A stretch of 6,494 nt of DNA from an uncultured archaeon (lineage in GTDB: Archaea > Thermoproteota > CALKCG01 > B24): NCBI GenBank assembly GCA_938082915.1, contig CALKCG010000121.1:1-6494 (forward strand), given 5' to 3'. The translations under genes and the position numbers were made by a program. Below are positions 1 to 5,349 of this stretch, piece after piece (the stretch's first letter is position 1; every line of letters begins with the position of its first letter). The notes beneath the pieces were generated by a model that searched no databases, was not told the DNA's origin, and saw only the letters and a list, made by a program, of their open reading frames with translations.

Positions 1-852
1 TTAATAGCTCAAATGATGAATAGGTATGATACTATAGGTATAGACTGTGTAGCTGTTTGCGTCAACGACTTGATATGTATAGGTGCGGAGCCCGTGGCCT
101 TAGTCGATTATCTTGTCGTCCAAGAGCCTAGGAAAGATTTGATAGAGCCCCTCATGGAGGGGATAGCTAAAGGTGCTGAAGAAGCATCGATAGCCGTCGT
201 AGGCGGTGAAACGGCGGTTATGGGAGAGGTAGTTAAGGGCGTTAGAGAGGGATATGGTTTTGATTTAGCCGCTATGTGCGTAGGGATTGTGGATAAAGGT
301 AAGATATTGACTGGTTCTTCCATCAAACCTAAGGATTATGTAATAGGTTTAACTAGTACTGGCATACACTCTAATGGGTTGACTCTAGCTAGAAAGGTTC
401 TACTATCTAAGTTTACAATTGATAGCTATATTGAAGAGCTTGGATGCAGTTTAGGGGATGAACTTTTAAAACCTACGAGGATATACGTTAAACCTATTCT
501 GAAGATTTTAAGCGAGTTTGAAGTTCACGGATTGGCGCATATAACAGGTGGGGCTTTTACAAAGCTTATGAGGATAGGCCGTCTAGCCAATGTAGGCTTC
601 AACCTGTATAATATGCCTGAACCGCCGCCCGTGTTTAAACTCATACAGAATATAGGCTCAATAGATGATAGGGAAATGTATAGGACTTTCAATATGGGTA
701 TAGGCTTCTGCGTAATTGTTCCGCCCTATGAGGTAGATAATGTAGTAGAAGCATGTAAAAAAATGGGGGTTGAAAGCCACATCATAGGGGAAGCCTCGGA
801 AGAAATGAAAGTTAAAATCAGAGTCAACAATAGGTCTTTTACTTTACATTAA
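1..852 (+). CDS. purM: Phosphoribosylformylglycinamidine cyclo-ligase (AIR synthetase), 5'-truncated by window edge
   Basis: PurM closes the imidazole ring of FGAM to AIR using ATP, a cytosolic step of de novo purine synthesis. The frame is open from base 1 with no start, so the gene begins outside the window. 283 residues are visible against about 340 in full-length PurM. Blocks that match the family in order are DTIGID then VCVNDL and GAEP near the visible N-terminus, VVGGETA, the segment SSTG/HSNG-like (here TSTGIHSNG), KPTRIYVKP, HGLAHITGGAF and EMYRTFNMGIG near the C-terminus. The order and spacing are those of an intact enzyme of the PurM/AIRS superfamily. The missing part should hold the N-terminal glycine-rich region. 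The gene ends in TAA and overlaps the convergent Lrp-like gene by 14 bp. Other PurM-superfamily enzymes (ThiL, SelD, HypE) are less likely because the DTIGID, EMYRTFN and TRIYVK blocks are PurM-specific. Nothing suggests a functional tie to the division genes. Confidence 0.95.
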   Translation, partial: LIAQMMNRYDTIGIDCVAVCVNDLICIGAEPVALVDYLVVQEPRKDLIEPLMEGIAKGAEEASIAVVGGETAVMGEVVKGVREGYGFDLAAMCVGIVDKGKILTGSSIKPKDYVIGLTSTGIHSNGLTLARKVLLSKFTIDSYIEELGCSLGDELLKPTRIYVKPILKILSEFEVHGLAHITGGAFTKLMRIGRLANVGFNLYNMPEPPPVFKLIQNIGSIDDREMYRTFNMGIGFCVIVPPYEVDNVVEACKKMGVESHIIGEASEEMKVKIRVNNRSFTLH

Positions 853-1387
853 GCTTTTTAATAATGTTACTGTTCGTCTCTAAATATCCTTTAGCGTATT
901 CTTGCGTGGTTTTCTTCTCAGATATAGGTGCTTCCAAGATTTTAGGAATTAAACCAGTTTGAAGACTCTTTATGATCGGCGTTGCAAATTCTATTTCAAC
1001 ATTCATGTCCTTAAGTTTTGAAAGAATATCATCTATCTCTTCCTTATTCCTACCAACTACGAAGAGTATGCCTTCTGGTTTACCTAGAGAGCTTATGACC
1101 ATAGTGACTTGAGGTATCTCCCGAATCCTTTTTAAAAACTCACTTCTAAACCTATGATCTGGGAAGTTTACACCTATACACATATACTCGGTTAAACCAA
1201 GCTTTTCAAGGTCTAACACGACAGTGTAACCTTTTATTACACCCATTTCCTCAAGTTTGTTAATTCTGTATGCTACGACGTTGGGATGCATGTTTAGTTT
1301 TCTACCTATGTCTACGAGTGTGATACTAGAATCTTCTAAAAGTAATGAAAGTATTCTTAGATCTTTTTCATCGATTTCAGCATTCAT
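839..1387 (-). CDS. Lrp/AsnC-family transcriptional regulator with extended C-terminal tail, last gene of the cdv cluster
   Basis: This 182-residue protein has the Lrp/AsnC layout. An N-terminal helix-turn-helix spans about residues 5-50 (starting IDEKDLRIL, with recognition helix around MHPNVVAYRINKLEEMG). A short linker with a GYTVVLDLEKLG strand follows, then a RAM-like alpha/beta domain at about 68-140. Family members usually bind DNA as dimers or octamers and often sense amino acids. The RAM part here is divergent and I cannot predict a ligand. Residues 141-182 form a polar Lys/Glu-rich tail that typical ~150-residue members lack. The ATG at 1387 is chosen because GAGGTGA (1392-1398) sits 4 nt upstream. 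The gene begins 13 nt after the cdvC stop, so co-transcription with the division genes is likely. Its own 3' end overlaps convergent purM. Family assignment is firm. A role in controlling the cdv operon is only inferred from position. Confidence 0.88.
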   Translation of the reverse strand: MNAEIDEKDLRILSLLLEDSSITLVDIGRKLNMHPNVVAYRINKLEEMGVIKGYTVVLDLEKLGLTEYMCIGVNFPDHRFRSEFLKRIREIPQVTMVISSLGKPEGILFVVGRNKEEIDDILSKLKDMNVEIEFATPIIKSLQTGLIPKILEAPISEKKTTQEYAKGYLETNSNIIKKLNVK

Positions 1388-1391
1388 ATAT

Positions 1392-1398
1392 TCACCTC
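1392..1398 (-). promoter_or_regulatory. Shine-Dalgarno site of the Lrp-like gene
   Basis: GAGGTGA lies 4 nt before the ATG at 1387, inside the 13-nt gap after cdvC. It fixes the start and shows that this gene is translated from its own site on a shared message. Confidence 0.8.
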
Positions 1399-1400
1399 AT

Positions 1401-2525
1401 CTAAACAGCTTTAAACTTCTTCCACCATTTCTCATATGAGTGTACCATGTCTTCAGAAACACTAGGCATTCTATTTTTGATGATCTCAATAAAATCATCC
1501 ATTGTTATCGCTCTAGCCTCATTTTCATTTTTCTCAAACACTTCTCGAACTACTCTTATTTGTGCTTCTTGAACTACATCCTTAATGTCACTACCAGTAT
1601 AACCTTCGGTTAATTTTGCAAGTTCATTGAAATCCACATTCTCGTCGAGCTTTAATCGTTTACAGTATAATTTGAATAATTCAACTCGAGCCTTGTAGTC
1701 TGGGGGAGGTATATATATTCTCTTCTGGAACCTACGTATGAAAGGCTCATCTAAACTCCAAGGCTTATTCGTAGCACCTATGACGTAGAGGTAGAGATTC
1801 TTATTCTTATCGTAAAGTCCATCCATCTCTTTAAGTAGTTGGTTTCTAGCTCTAACTTCCCCCCCAACTTCATGGTCTCTAATTCCGACGAGCGAATCTA
1901 TTTCATCTATGAATATTATCGTAGGTTTCTCCTTAAGCGATAATTGTCTAGCGTTATCAAAAAGGGTAGCTACATTCTTTTCAGATTCGCCGAGCCATTT
2001 AGACATTATAGTGGCGGAGTCTACGTAGAAGAAGTTTGCATCAATTTCATTAGCCACAGCGGCGGCCAGCATGGTTTTACCACAACCGGGGGGTCCGAAG
2101 AACAGTATTCCTCTAGGCCATCCTAGGGGGAAGAGGTCTGGTCTCTTAACCGGGTATACTATTGCCTCCATTATAGCTCTCTTAGCTTCTTCTAAGTTGG
2201 CAATATCATCCCACTTAACATTTGGTCTATCTTTATCTTTAATAAGAAGATTAGATGTTGGCTCTTTACCAGTGAATTTTACGTCAAAGCCAGTCGTTTC
2301 TAAGTCTAAACTTTGAAACTCCTTAACCCTTTTCAAATACTCTTCTGCTTTTTCAGCATAAACCCTCGCTTGAGGAGACTGAGGATATAGCGAGCAAACG
2401 GTTAATAGTATTTCAGCTGCTCTGCGATATTTAACGGCCGCTAACCCAGCTGCTCCTTGCCTCTCAAGGTTTATAGCATCTAAAGCATTCTTTTCAGCCA
2501 TCTTTATAAGTTCTTCATAAGCCAT
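1401..2525 (-). CDS. cdvC: CdvC, Vps4-type AAA ATPase of the archaeal ESCRT division machinery
   Basis: CdvC remodels and disassembles ESCRT-III polymers at the division site using ATP. The 374-residue protein has an N-terminal MIT domain (about 1-75, three-helix, rich in Ala/Glu/Lys) that binds MIM motifs of ESCRT-III proteins. A linker (75-100) leads to one AAA module. Visible motifs are Walker A GPPGCGKT (144-151), pore-loop segment SKWLGE (175-180, aromatic Trp177), Walker B IIFIDEID (203-210), sensor-1 GATN (250-253), paired arginine fingers Arg264-Arg265 in RRFQKR, and GSD (311-313) in the lid. The C-terminal helix ends YEKWWKKFKAV, as in Vps4/CdvC proteins. All catalytic residues are present. 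The ATG at 2525 lies 20 nt after cdvB and follows a G-rich tract (2531-2536) that may serve as ribosome-binding site. Length and the LGWPRG block before Walker A match crenarchaeal CdvC rather than proteasomal or Cdc48 AAA proteins. Confidence 0.96.
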   Translation of the reverse strand: MAYEELIKMAEKNALDAINLERQGAAGLAAVKYRRAAEILLTVCSLYPQSPQARVYAEKAEEYLKRVKEFQSLDLETTGFDVKFTGKEPTSNLLIKDKDRPNVKWDDIANLEEAKRAIMEAIVYPVKRPDLFPLGWPRGILFFGPPGCGKTMLAAAVANEIDANFFYVDSATIMSKWLGESEKNVATLFDNARQLSLKEKPTIIFIDEIDSLVGIRDHEVGGEVRARNQLLKEMDGLYDKNKNLYLYVIGATNKPWSLDEPFIRRFQKRIYIPPPDYKARVELFKLYCKRLKLDENVDFNELAKLTEGYTGSDIKDVVQEAQIRVVREVFEKNENEARAITMDDFIEIIKNRMPSVSEDMVHSYEKWWKKFKAV

Positions 2526-2530
2526 GGGAT

Positions 2531-2536
2531 CCCCCC
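2531..2536 (-). promoter_or_regulatory. G-run, possible ribosome-binding site of cdvC
   Basis: Six consecutive G residues on the minus strand end 5 nt before the cdvC ATG at 2525. This is not the clean GAGGTGA seen at other genes of the cluster. It could pair with the CCUCC core of 16S rRNA partly through G-U pairs. It lies in a short GC-rich patch with two overlapping palindromes. Confidence 0.45.
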
Positions 2537-2545
2537 GGGGTTAAG

Positions 2546-3349
2546 CTATATTATTCTTATAATTCCCTTCTCTCTTAGACGTTTGATCGCATTCTTAACC
2601 TCTTCAGGCGTTAATTTTAACTCTAGAGCACATTTGCTAATGCTAATCTTACCCTGATTTCTAACTATGTAATCGTAAACTTCCTCATCTATCTTCTTAT
2701 ACATCCAATTTACAGTTTTCGCATGAATAGAGGGGGATGTAGCAATACTTATCTCCCCTTCGGCAATTGGTTCGCCCAGCTTAGGCAACTCTGGAAATCT
2801 CTCCCTAATTTTCTGTTCGGCTATTATCGACGCTTCTTCAATTATACGTCGAGCTTCTTCATTAAGAAGGTGGGGTGTATCAACTCTCTGCATGGATACG
2901 CCAGTTTCAAGAACTGTTTGATTTAGAATTCTATGTATCTTGTCGAGTTCATTGGAAACTTCAGGCACTACTCCAGAAAGCTTCTTACTAACTTCATTAA
3001 CGATTCCTATGACTGGGGAAAGCTGCGCCATTATATCTCCAAACTCTTTAACTGTTTCGAGTCTAAGGATAACACGTTCAATGCTTAACTGAGCACTCAT
3101 TATAAGTTTTGCCATATTTCTAATCTCTGCACACTCATTAGCATACATTACAGCATGGGTTCTATCGTTTGAAAGGTGAGCGCCTATACATTTTTCAAAA
3201 ACCTGTCTATCTCTTCTCTGAAGTTTATTCAGCGTGTTTTCAAGCTTATCTTTTTGAACCTGAAGACTATAAATAGCTTTAACTATCCTCTCCTTTAAAG
3301 GTTTATTCGATACTTTAAGCCTATTTTCAACCTTTTTCCAAAAGGCCAT
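2546..3349 (-). CDS. cdvB: CdvB, ESCRT-III protein with MIM2 and C-terminal winged helix
   Basis: CdvB is the ESCRT-III homologue that polymerises at the archaeal division site. With the ATG at 3349 it has 267 residues. The helical ESCRT-III core covers about 15-165 and contains the family blocks EKCIGAH, YANECAEIR and RLETVKEFGD. A MIM2-like proline motif, FPELPKLGEP, lies at 185-194 and is the expected contact for the MIT domain of CdvC. A winged helix at about 216-267, ending in EKGIIRII, is the domain that CdvA binds in Sulfolobus. The ATG at 3349 is preferred over an in-frame GTG at 3358 because GGTGAGG (3353-3359) is then an upstream Shine-Dalgarno site, whereas the GTG would sit inside it. 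The gene follows cdvA by 47 nt and precedes cdvC by 20 nt. The N-terminus carries a Trp in a basic stretch, which might touch membrane; that is speculation. Confidence 0.94.
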   Translation of the reverse strand: MAFWKKVENRLKVSNKPLKERIVKAIYSLQVQKDKLENTLNKLQRRDRQVFEKCIGAHLSNDRTHAVMYANECAEIRNMAKLIMSAQLSIERVILRLETVKEFGDIMAQLSPVIGIVNEVSKKLSGVVPEVSNELDKIHRILNQTVLETGVSMQRVDTPHLLNEEARRIIEEASIIAEQKIRERFPELPKLGEPIAEGEISIATSPSIHAKTVNWMYKKIDEEVYDYIVRNQGKISISKCALELKLTPEEVKNAIKRLREKGIIRII

Positions 3350-3352
3350 GGT

Positions 3353-3359
3353 CCTCACC
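3353..3359 (-). promoter_or_regulatory. Shine-Dalgarno site deciding the cdvB start
   Basis: GGTGAGG precedes the ATG at 3349, with 5 nt between GGTGA and the start codon. It overlaps the alternative in-frame GTG at 3358, which argues against that GTG as the start. Confidence 0.7.
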
Positions 3360-3396
3360 GAACAACCATACCTTCAAAGATTACCCTCCTTAAACG

Positions 3397-4161
3397 TTAC
3401 TCTACGACTTTAACGTTTATTGGAGAGCCTTCTTTCTTATCTTTAGCAGACTTATCCTCCGTCTTTGATTCTCCAATACTTGTACTTGGAGGTGCAAGTC
3501 CGCCTCCAATTTCAATCTTAGGTATAACTGGTTTGACTTCTGGCTTTATAGCTGAGGGTGGTTTAAAATCTAGTTTTGAAAGCTTCACTATCGTATGCTC
3601 AAGTTGCTCTTTCTCATTAAAAGATTTCGTTAAACCGTCTTCAACTATGGATATTGCATCTTTAAATAAATCCTCATTGATCTCACCTGTGGCTTTCTGC
3701 ATTTTAAGACTTGTTCTAAACATCTGAAGTTCCCTGATTTGCCCGTTTAATTTATCTACACGGTTTTTAAGTCTTGCAACTAAGTTGTCTCTTCTATCCT
3801 TGAGTTCTTTCAGAGATGCTTCATGCGTTTTCTTAAATTCGTCGTAAGTTTCGGCTGGAATTTCACCCATTCTAAACAATTCATCCAACGCCTGTATACG
3901 CTTGATAGTTAAGTCGAGGGATTTAGCTATCTCAAGGGATTCTAACTCCCACGGGTAGAGATACACCAATGTGCCGGATTCTAAGCTAAACTGCTTACTT
4001 GGACATCTCAGGAAATCGCCGTTTCCAAACTCTACTTCTACGTCTGTAACCTGCTGGTTTACATCCGCTATAAGCCCTACGATTCTGCCCAAGGTTCTTC
4101 CATAACTATCTCTTACGTGTTTGCCTAAAAACTTCTTAAACTCATTCAACTCTAAACTCAT
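3397..4161 (-). CDS. cdvA: CdvA, PRC-barrel/coiled-coil division-site scaffold with C-terminal E3B-like strand
   Basis: CdvA is the archaeal membrane-associated scaffold that brings ESCRT-III to the division site. From the ATG at 4161 it has 254 residues. An N-terminal PRC-barrel-like beta domain covers about 8-75 (blocks GKHVRDSYGRTLGRIVG, then DVEVEFGNGDFLRCP). A long charged helical region at about 75-195 is a likely coiled coil. A Pro/Lys/Ser-rich disordered linker follows, and the protein ends INVKVVE. That short hydrophobic strand after a flexible tail matches the E3B element that completes the beta-sheet of the CdvB winged helix in Sulfolobus. The ATG is chosen over an in-frame GTG at 4170 because an excellent Shine-Dalgarno, AGGAGGTGAT (4166-4175), lies just upstream of the ATG and the GTG is inside it. 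The start is 5 nt after the stop of the preceding ESCRT-III gene, whose last codons contain this site. Confidence 0.93.
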   Translation of the reverse strand: MSLELNEFKKFLGKHVRDSYGRTLGRIVGLIADVNQQVTDVEVEFGNGDFLRCPSKQFSLESGTLVYLYPWELESLEIAKSLDLTIKRIQALDELFRMGEIPAETYDEFKKTHEASLKELKDRRDNLVARLKNRVDKLNGQIRELQMFRTSLKMQKATGEINEDLFKDAISIVEDGLTKSFNEKEQLEHTIVKLSKLDFKPPSAIKPEVKPVIPKIEIGGGLAPPSTSIGESKTEDKSAKDKKEGSPINVKVVE

Positions 4162-4165
4162 ACAT

Positions 4166-4175
4166 ATCACCTCCT
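4166..4175 (-). promoter_or_regulatory. Strong Shine-Dalgarno site of cdvA embedded in the upstream stop region
   Basis: AGGAGGTGAT is complementary to the usual archaeal 16S rRNA 3' end and lies 4 nt before the cdvA ATG at 4161. Its TGA is the stop codon of the preceding ESCRT-III gene, and the AGGAGG encodes that protein's last two arginines. Termination and re-initiation therefore occur at one place, consistent with translational coupling. Confidence 0.85.
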
Positions 4176-4772
4176 AATACGTTCAGACTCGGGGGAGGGG
4201 AGCTCAGGAAGCCTCTCCTTCAGTTTTTGCTCCGCTAAGGCTGATGCTTCAGCGAGTATCTTCTGAGCTTCATTGCTCATTGGCTCTAAATCCCATCTTT
4301 GACCTGAAGCCTCTCCAACCTCCACCACCATTTTGCCTAATTCATCTCCTATACGTCCAAGCTCATAGCTGACTTCAGGCACTATGCCTCCAAGCTGTTT
4401 CCTTAAAGCCGTTATAACTCCTGCGACAGGGCCCATAACTGTTATAACGTCTCCAAATTCTTCAACAGTTTCAAGCCTTAAGAGGACATGCTCTAACGCA
4501 AGCTTACTTTTTAACAGGAGTTTTGAAATTTTTCTAACCTCTGCGCATTCATTTGCATAGAGGGAGGCCCGAGCATCGTCCCCCATAGCTTGAGCTGCAA
4601 CGCATTTCTCGAAGAGCTCCTTCTCATGCTGCTCCATTCTCATAGCTGTCATATCAAGCTTGCTTAATTGACTTTTAAGCCTATATATGGTTTCATCTAT
4701 CTTCTCTTTGAGCGGTTTCTCGCGCTTGACAATCCCAGTCGGCTTATCCCAACCTTTAAGCTTTTTACTCAT
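4167..4772 (-). CDS. Second ESCRT-III (CdvB-like) protein without winged helix, first gene of the cdv cluster
   Basis: This 201-residue protein is a CdvB paralogue. Family blocks align with cdvB downstream: LFEKCVAAQ, YANECAEVRK and RLETVEEFGDV, then VPEVSYELGRI. The helical ESCRT-III core covers about 20-165. A MIM2-like LPELPSPE motif at 188-195 lies at the very C-terminus and the protein ends six residues later, so the CdvA-binding winged helix of CdvB is absent. This resembles Sulfolobus CdvB1/B2/B3 paralogues in domain content, though those genes sit away from cdvABC. It is expected to co-assemble with CdvB and be a client of CdvC. The ATG at 4772 has GAGGTGA 4 nt upstream and no better start is in frame. 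It is probably the first cistron, as about 600 bp of noncoding or decayed sequence lies upstream. Family assignment is sure; which of the CdvB paralogues it corresponds to is not. Confidence 0.92.
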   Translation of the reverse strand: MSKKLKGWDKPTGIVKREKPLKEKIDETIYRLKSQLSKLDMTAMRMEQHEKELFEKCVAAQAMGDDARASLYANECAEVRKISKLLLKSKLALEHVLLRLETVEEFGDVITVMGPVAGVITALRKQLGGIVPEVSYELGRIGDELGKMVVEVGEASGQRWDLEPMSNEAQKILAEASALAEQKLKERLPELPSPESERIRR

Positions 4773-4776
4773 GAAT

Positions 4777-4783
4777 TCACCTC
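4777..4783 (-). promoter_or_regulatory. Shine-Dalgarno site of the first cdv-cluster gene
   Basis: GAGGTGA is placed 4 nt before the ATG at 4772. A Shine-Dalgarno on the first gene argues for a transcript with a 5' leader rather than a leaderless one. Confidence 0.8.
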
Positions 4784-4843
4784 AAATCAGCGAAGTTAGA
4801 AAGCTCAGAAGTAGACTTAAGAGTAGTCGAAGATTTTTTAGTT

Positions 4844-4870
4844 AAACTTAACATGCGAAGGGTTAAGTTT
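4844..4870. repeat. Perfect 9-bp inverted repeat near the predicted cdv transcription start
   Basis: AAACTTAAC (4844-4852) and GTTAAGTTT (4862-4870) are exact reverse complements separated by 9 nt. If the TATA box at 4890-4897 is right, transcription to the left would begin around 4865-4870, that is on this repeat. It could be an operator for a dimeric repressor or a hairpin at the start of the leader. On the plus strand it is followed by a T-run (to 4873), but no plus-strand gene reads into it. Confidence 0.55.
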
Positions 4871-4889
4871 TTTCTTATTTCAAAAATAC

Positions 4890-4897
4890 CTTTTAAA
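4890..4897 (-). promoter_or_regulatory. Candidate archaeal TATA box for the cdv cluster
   Basis: On the minus strand the sequence reads TTTAAAAG, a good archaeal TATA element, about 118 nt before the first start codon. A start site about 25 nt downstream would give a leader of roughly 95 nt. The upstream BRE position (GTGAAG) is only a partial match. No better TATA-like element lies closer to the gene. Assigned from sequence only. Confidence 0.4.
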
Positions 4898-4901
4898 CTT
4901 C

Positions 4902-4928
4902 ACACAAGCAAAAGTAATACGCTTGTGT
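4902..4928. repeat. Perfect 8-bp inverted repeat upstream of the candidate TATA box
   Basis: ACACAAGC (4902-4909) and GCTTGTGT (4921-4928) are exact reverse complements with an 11-nt spacer. The repeat lies just upstream of the TATA candidate with respect to the cdv genes, where an activator or a BRE-blocking regulator could bind. Its sequence differs from the repeat at 4844-4870. Confidence 0.5.
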
Positions 4929-5120
4929 AGCTCTACGTCTTATCAAATGAAATACCATTGTTGAAATGCAATTAATAAGCGTCCTGTTCGTTATTCACAA
5001 CTCAGATAATTGTTACACGTAAACCGCTTAGAATGTAGACTAACTTTGGCAATATTAACCAAGCTTTTACAGTTTCTTGCCTTATTATGTTTCCATTTTA
5101 ATCTCAACTGTAATCGATAG
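4929..5120. other. AT-rich intergenic stretch without recognisable features
   Basis: The reading frame of the downstream recombinase remnant has several stops here and the conceptual peptides resemble no family I know. There is no RNA-gene structure that I can recognise and no strong repeat. It may include the eroded left end of the former mobile element, for which I see no boundary. Confidence 0.5.
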
Positions 5121-5246
5121 AAGTTACTGACGCTTAAAGAAGCTTGCAGAAAGTTAGGCATTCATCCAAATACTTTAAGAAAGTGGGATAGGTAGGGGAA
5201 GGTTGGTAGAAGAAAAACACCTAAAAGTGAAGTTGAACGTTTAGCC
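5121..5246 (+). pseudogene. Remnant of an IS607-family serine recombinase (N-terminal MerR-like HTH)
   Basis: Translation from 5121 gives KLLTLKEACRKLGIHP, then NTLRKWDR, an in-frame TAG (5193-5195), and after it GKV and GRRKTPKSEVERLA. This is the start of the MerR-like DNA-binding domain of IS607-type TnpA (family pattern: L-x-x-KEA...LG-V/I-HP-x-TL-x-x-WDREGK-I/V ... GRRxxPxSE-I/V-ERL). The TAG stands where the family has the Glu of WDREGK, so a single GAG-to-TAG change explains it. About seven residues of the wing between GKV and GRR are missing, suggesting a small in-frame deletion. The codon before KLL is TAG rather than a start. After ERLA similarity stops and the catalytic resolvase domain (ARVSS-type motif) is absent, although the frame stays open to a TAG at 5373-5375. 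No TnpB gene is seen. It is a dead fragment. Confidence 0.75.
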
Positions 5247-5321
5247 ATGAAACTTCCGATGTGCCGTCCTTTACCGTTGGCGGCGAAAGCCATCCATGAA
5301 GCCTTTAAGGCTGAAATGGAA

Positions 5322-5349
5322 CGGATAGTTATAAAATGTCAACTATCCG
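5322..5349. repeat. Perfect 9-bp inverted repeat (hairpin) downstream of the MFS gene
   Basis: CGGATAGTT (5322-5330) and AACTATCCG (5341-5349) are exact reverse complements around a 10-nt AT-rich loop. The repeat lies about 31 nt after the stop of the minus-strand MFS gene, so it could act as a 3' hairpin protecting or ending that transcript. Equally it could be a structural end of the vanished mobile element. A typical archaeal T-run terminator is not present directly beside it. Confidence 0.5.

Noticed and set aside
855..859. Five T residues just after purM as a terminator
   Set aside because: The run is short and lies within the coding sequence of the opposite gene; too weak to call.
2526..2540. 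Adjacent BamHI-like and SmaI-like sites resembling a cloning polylinker
   Set aside because: Both flanking genes are intact and normally spaced, and the run does not match a standard polylinker beyond these two short sites, so chance is sufficient.
3350..3358. GTG at 3358 as the cdvB start
   Set aside because: It lies within the Shine-Dalgarno GGTGAGG that is properly spaced for the ATG at 3349.
4162..4170. GTG at 4170 as the cdvA start
   Set aside because: It falls inside the AGGAGGTGAT ribosome-binding site; the ATG at 4161 is well placed after it.
4844..4873. Stem followed by six T residues on the plus strand, like an intrinsic terminator
   Set aside because: No plus-strand gene ends here; the position over the predicted minus-strand start site fits an operator better.
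4972..4995. Imperfect hairpin AATAAGCG...CGTTATT in the intergenic region
   Set aside because: It needs a bulge and has only short arms; such matches are expected by chance in AT-rich DNA.
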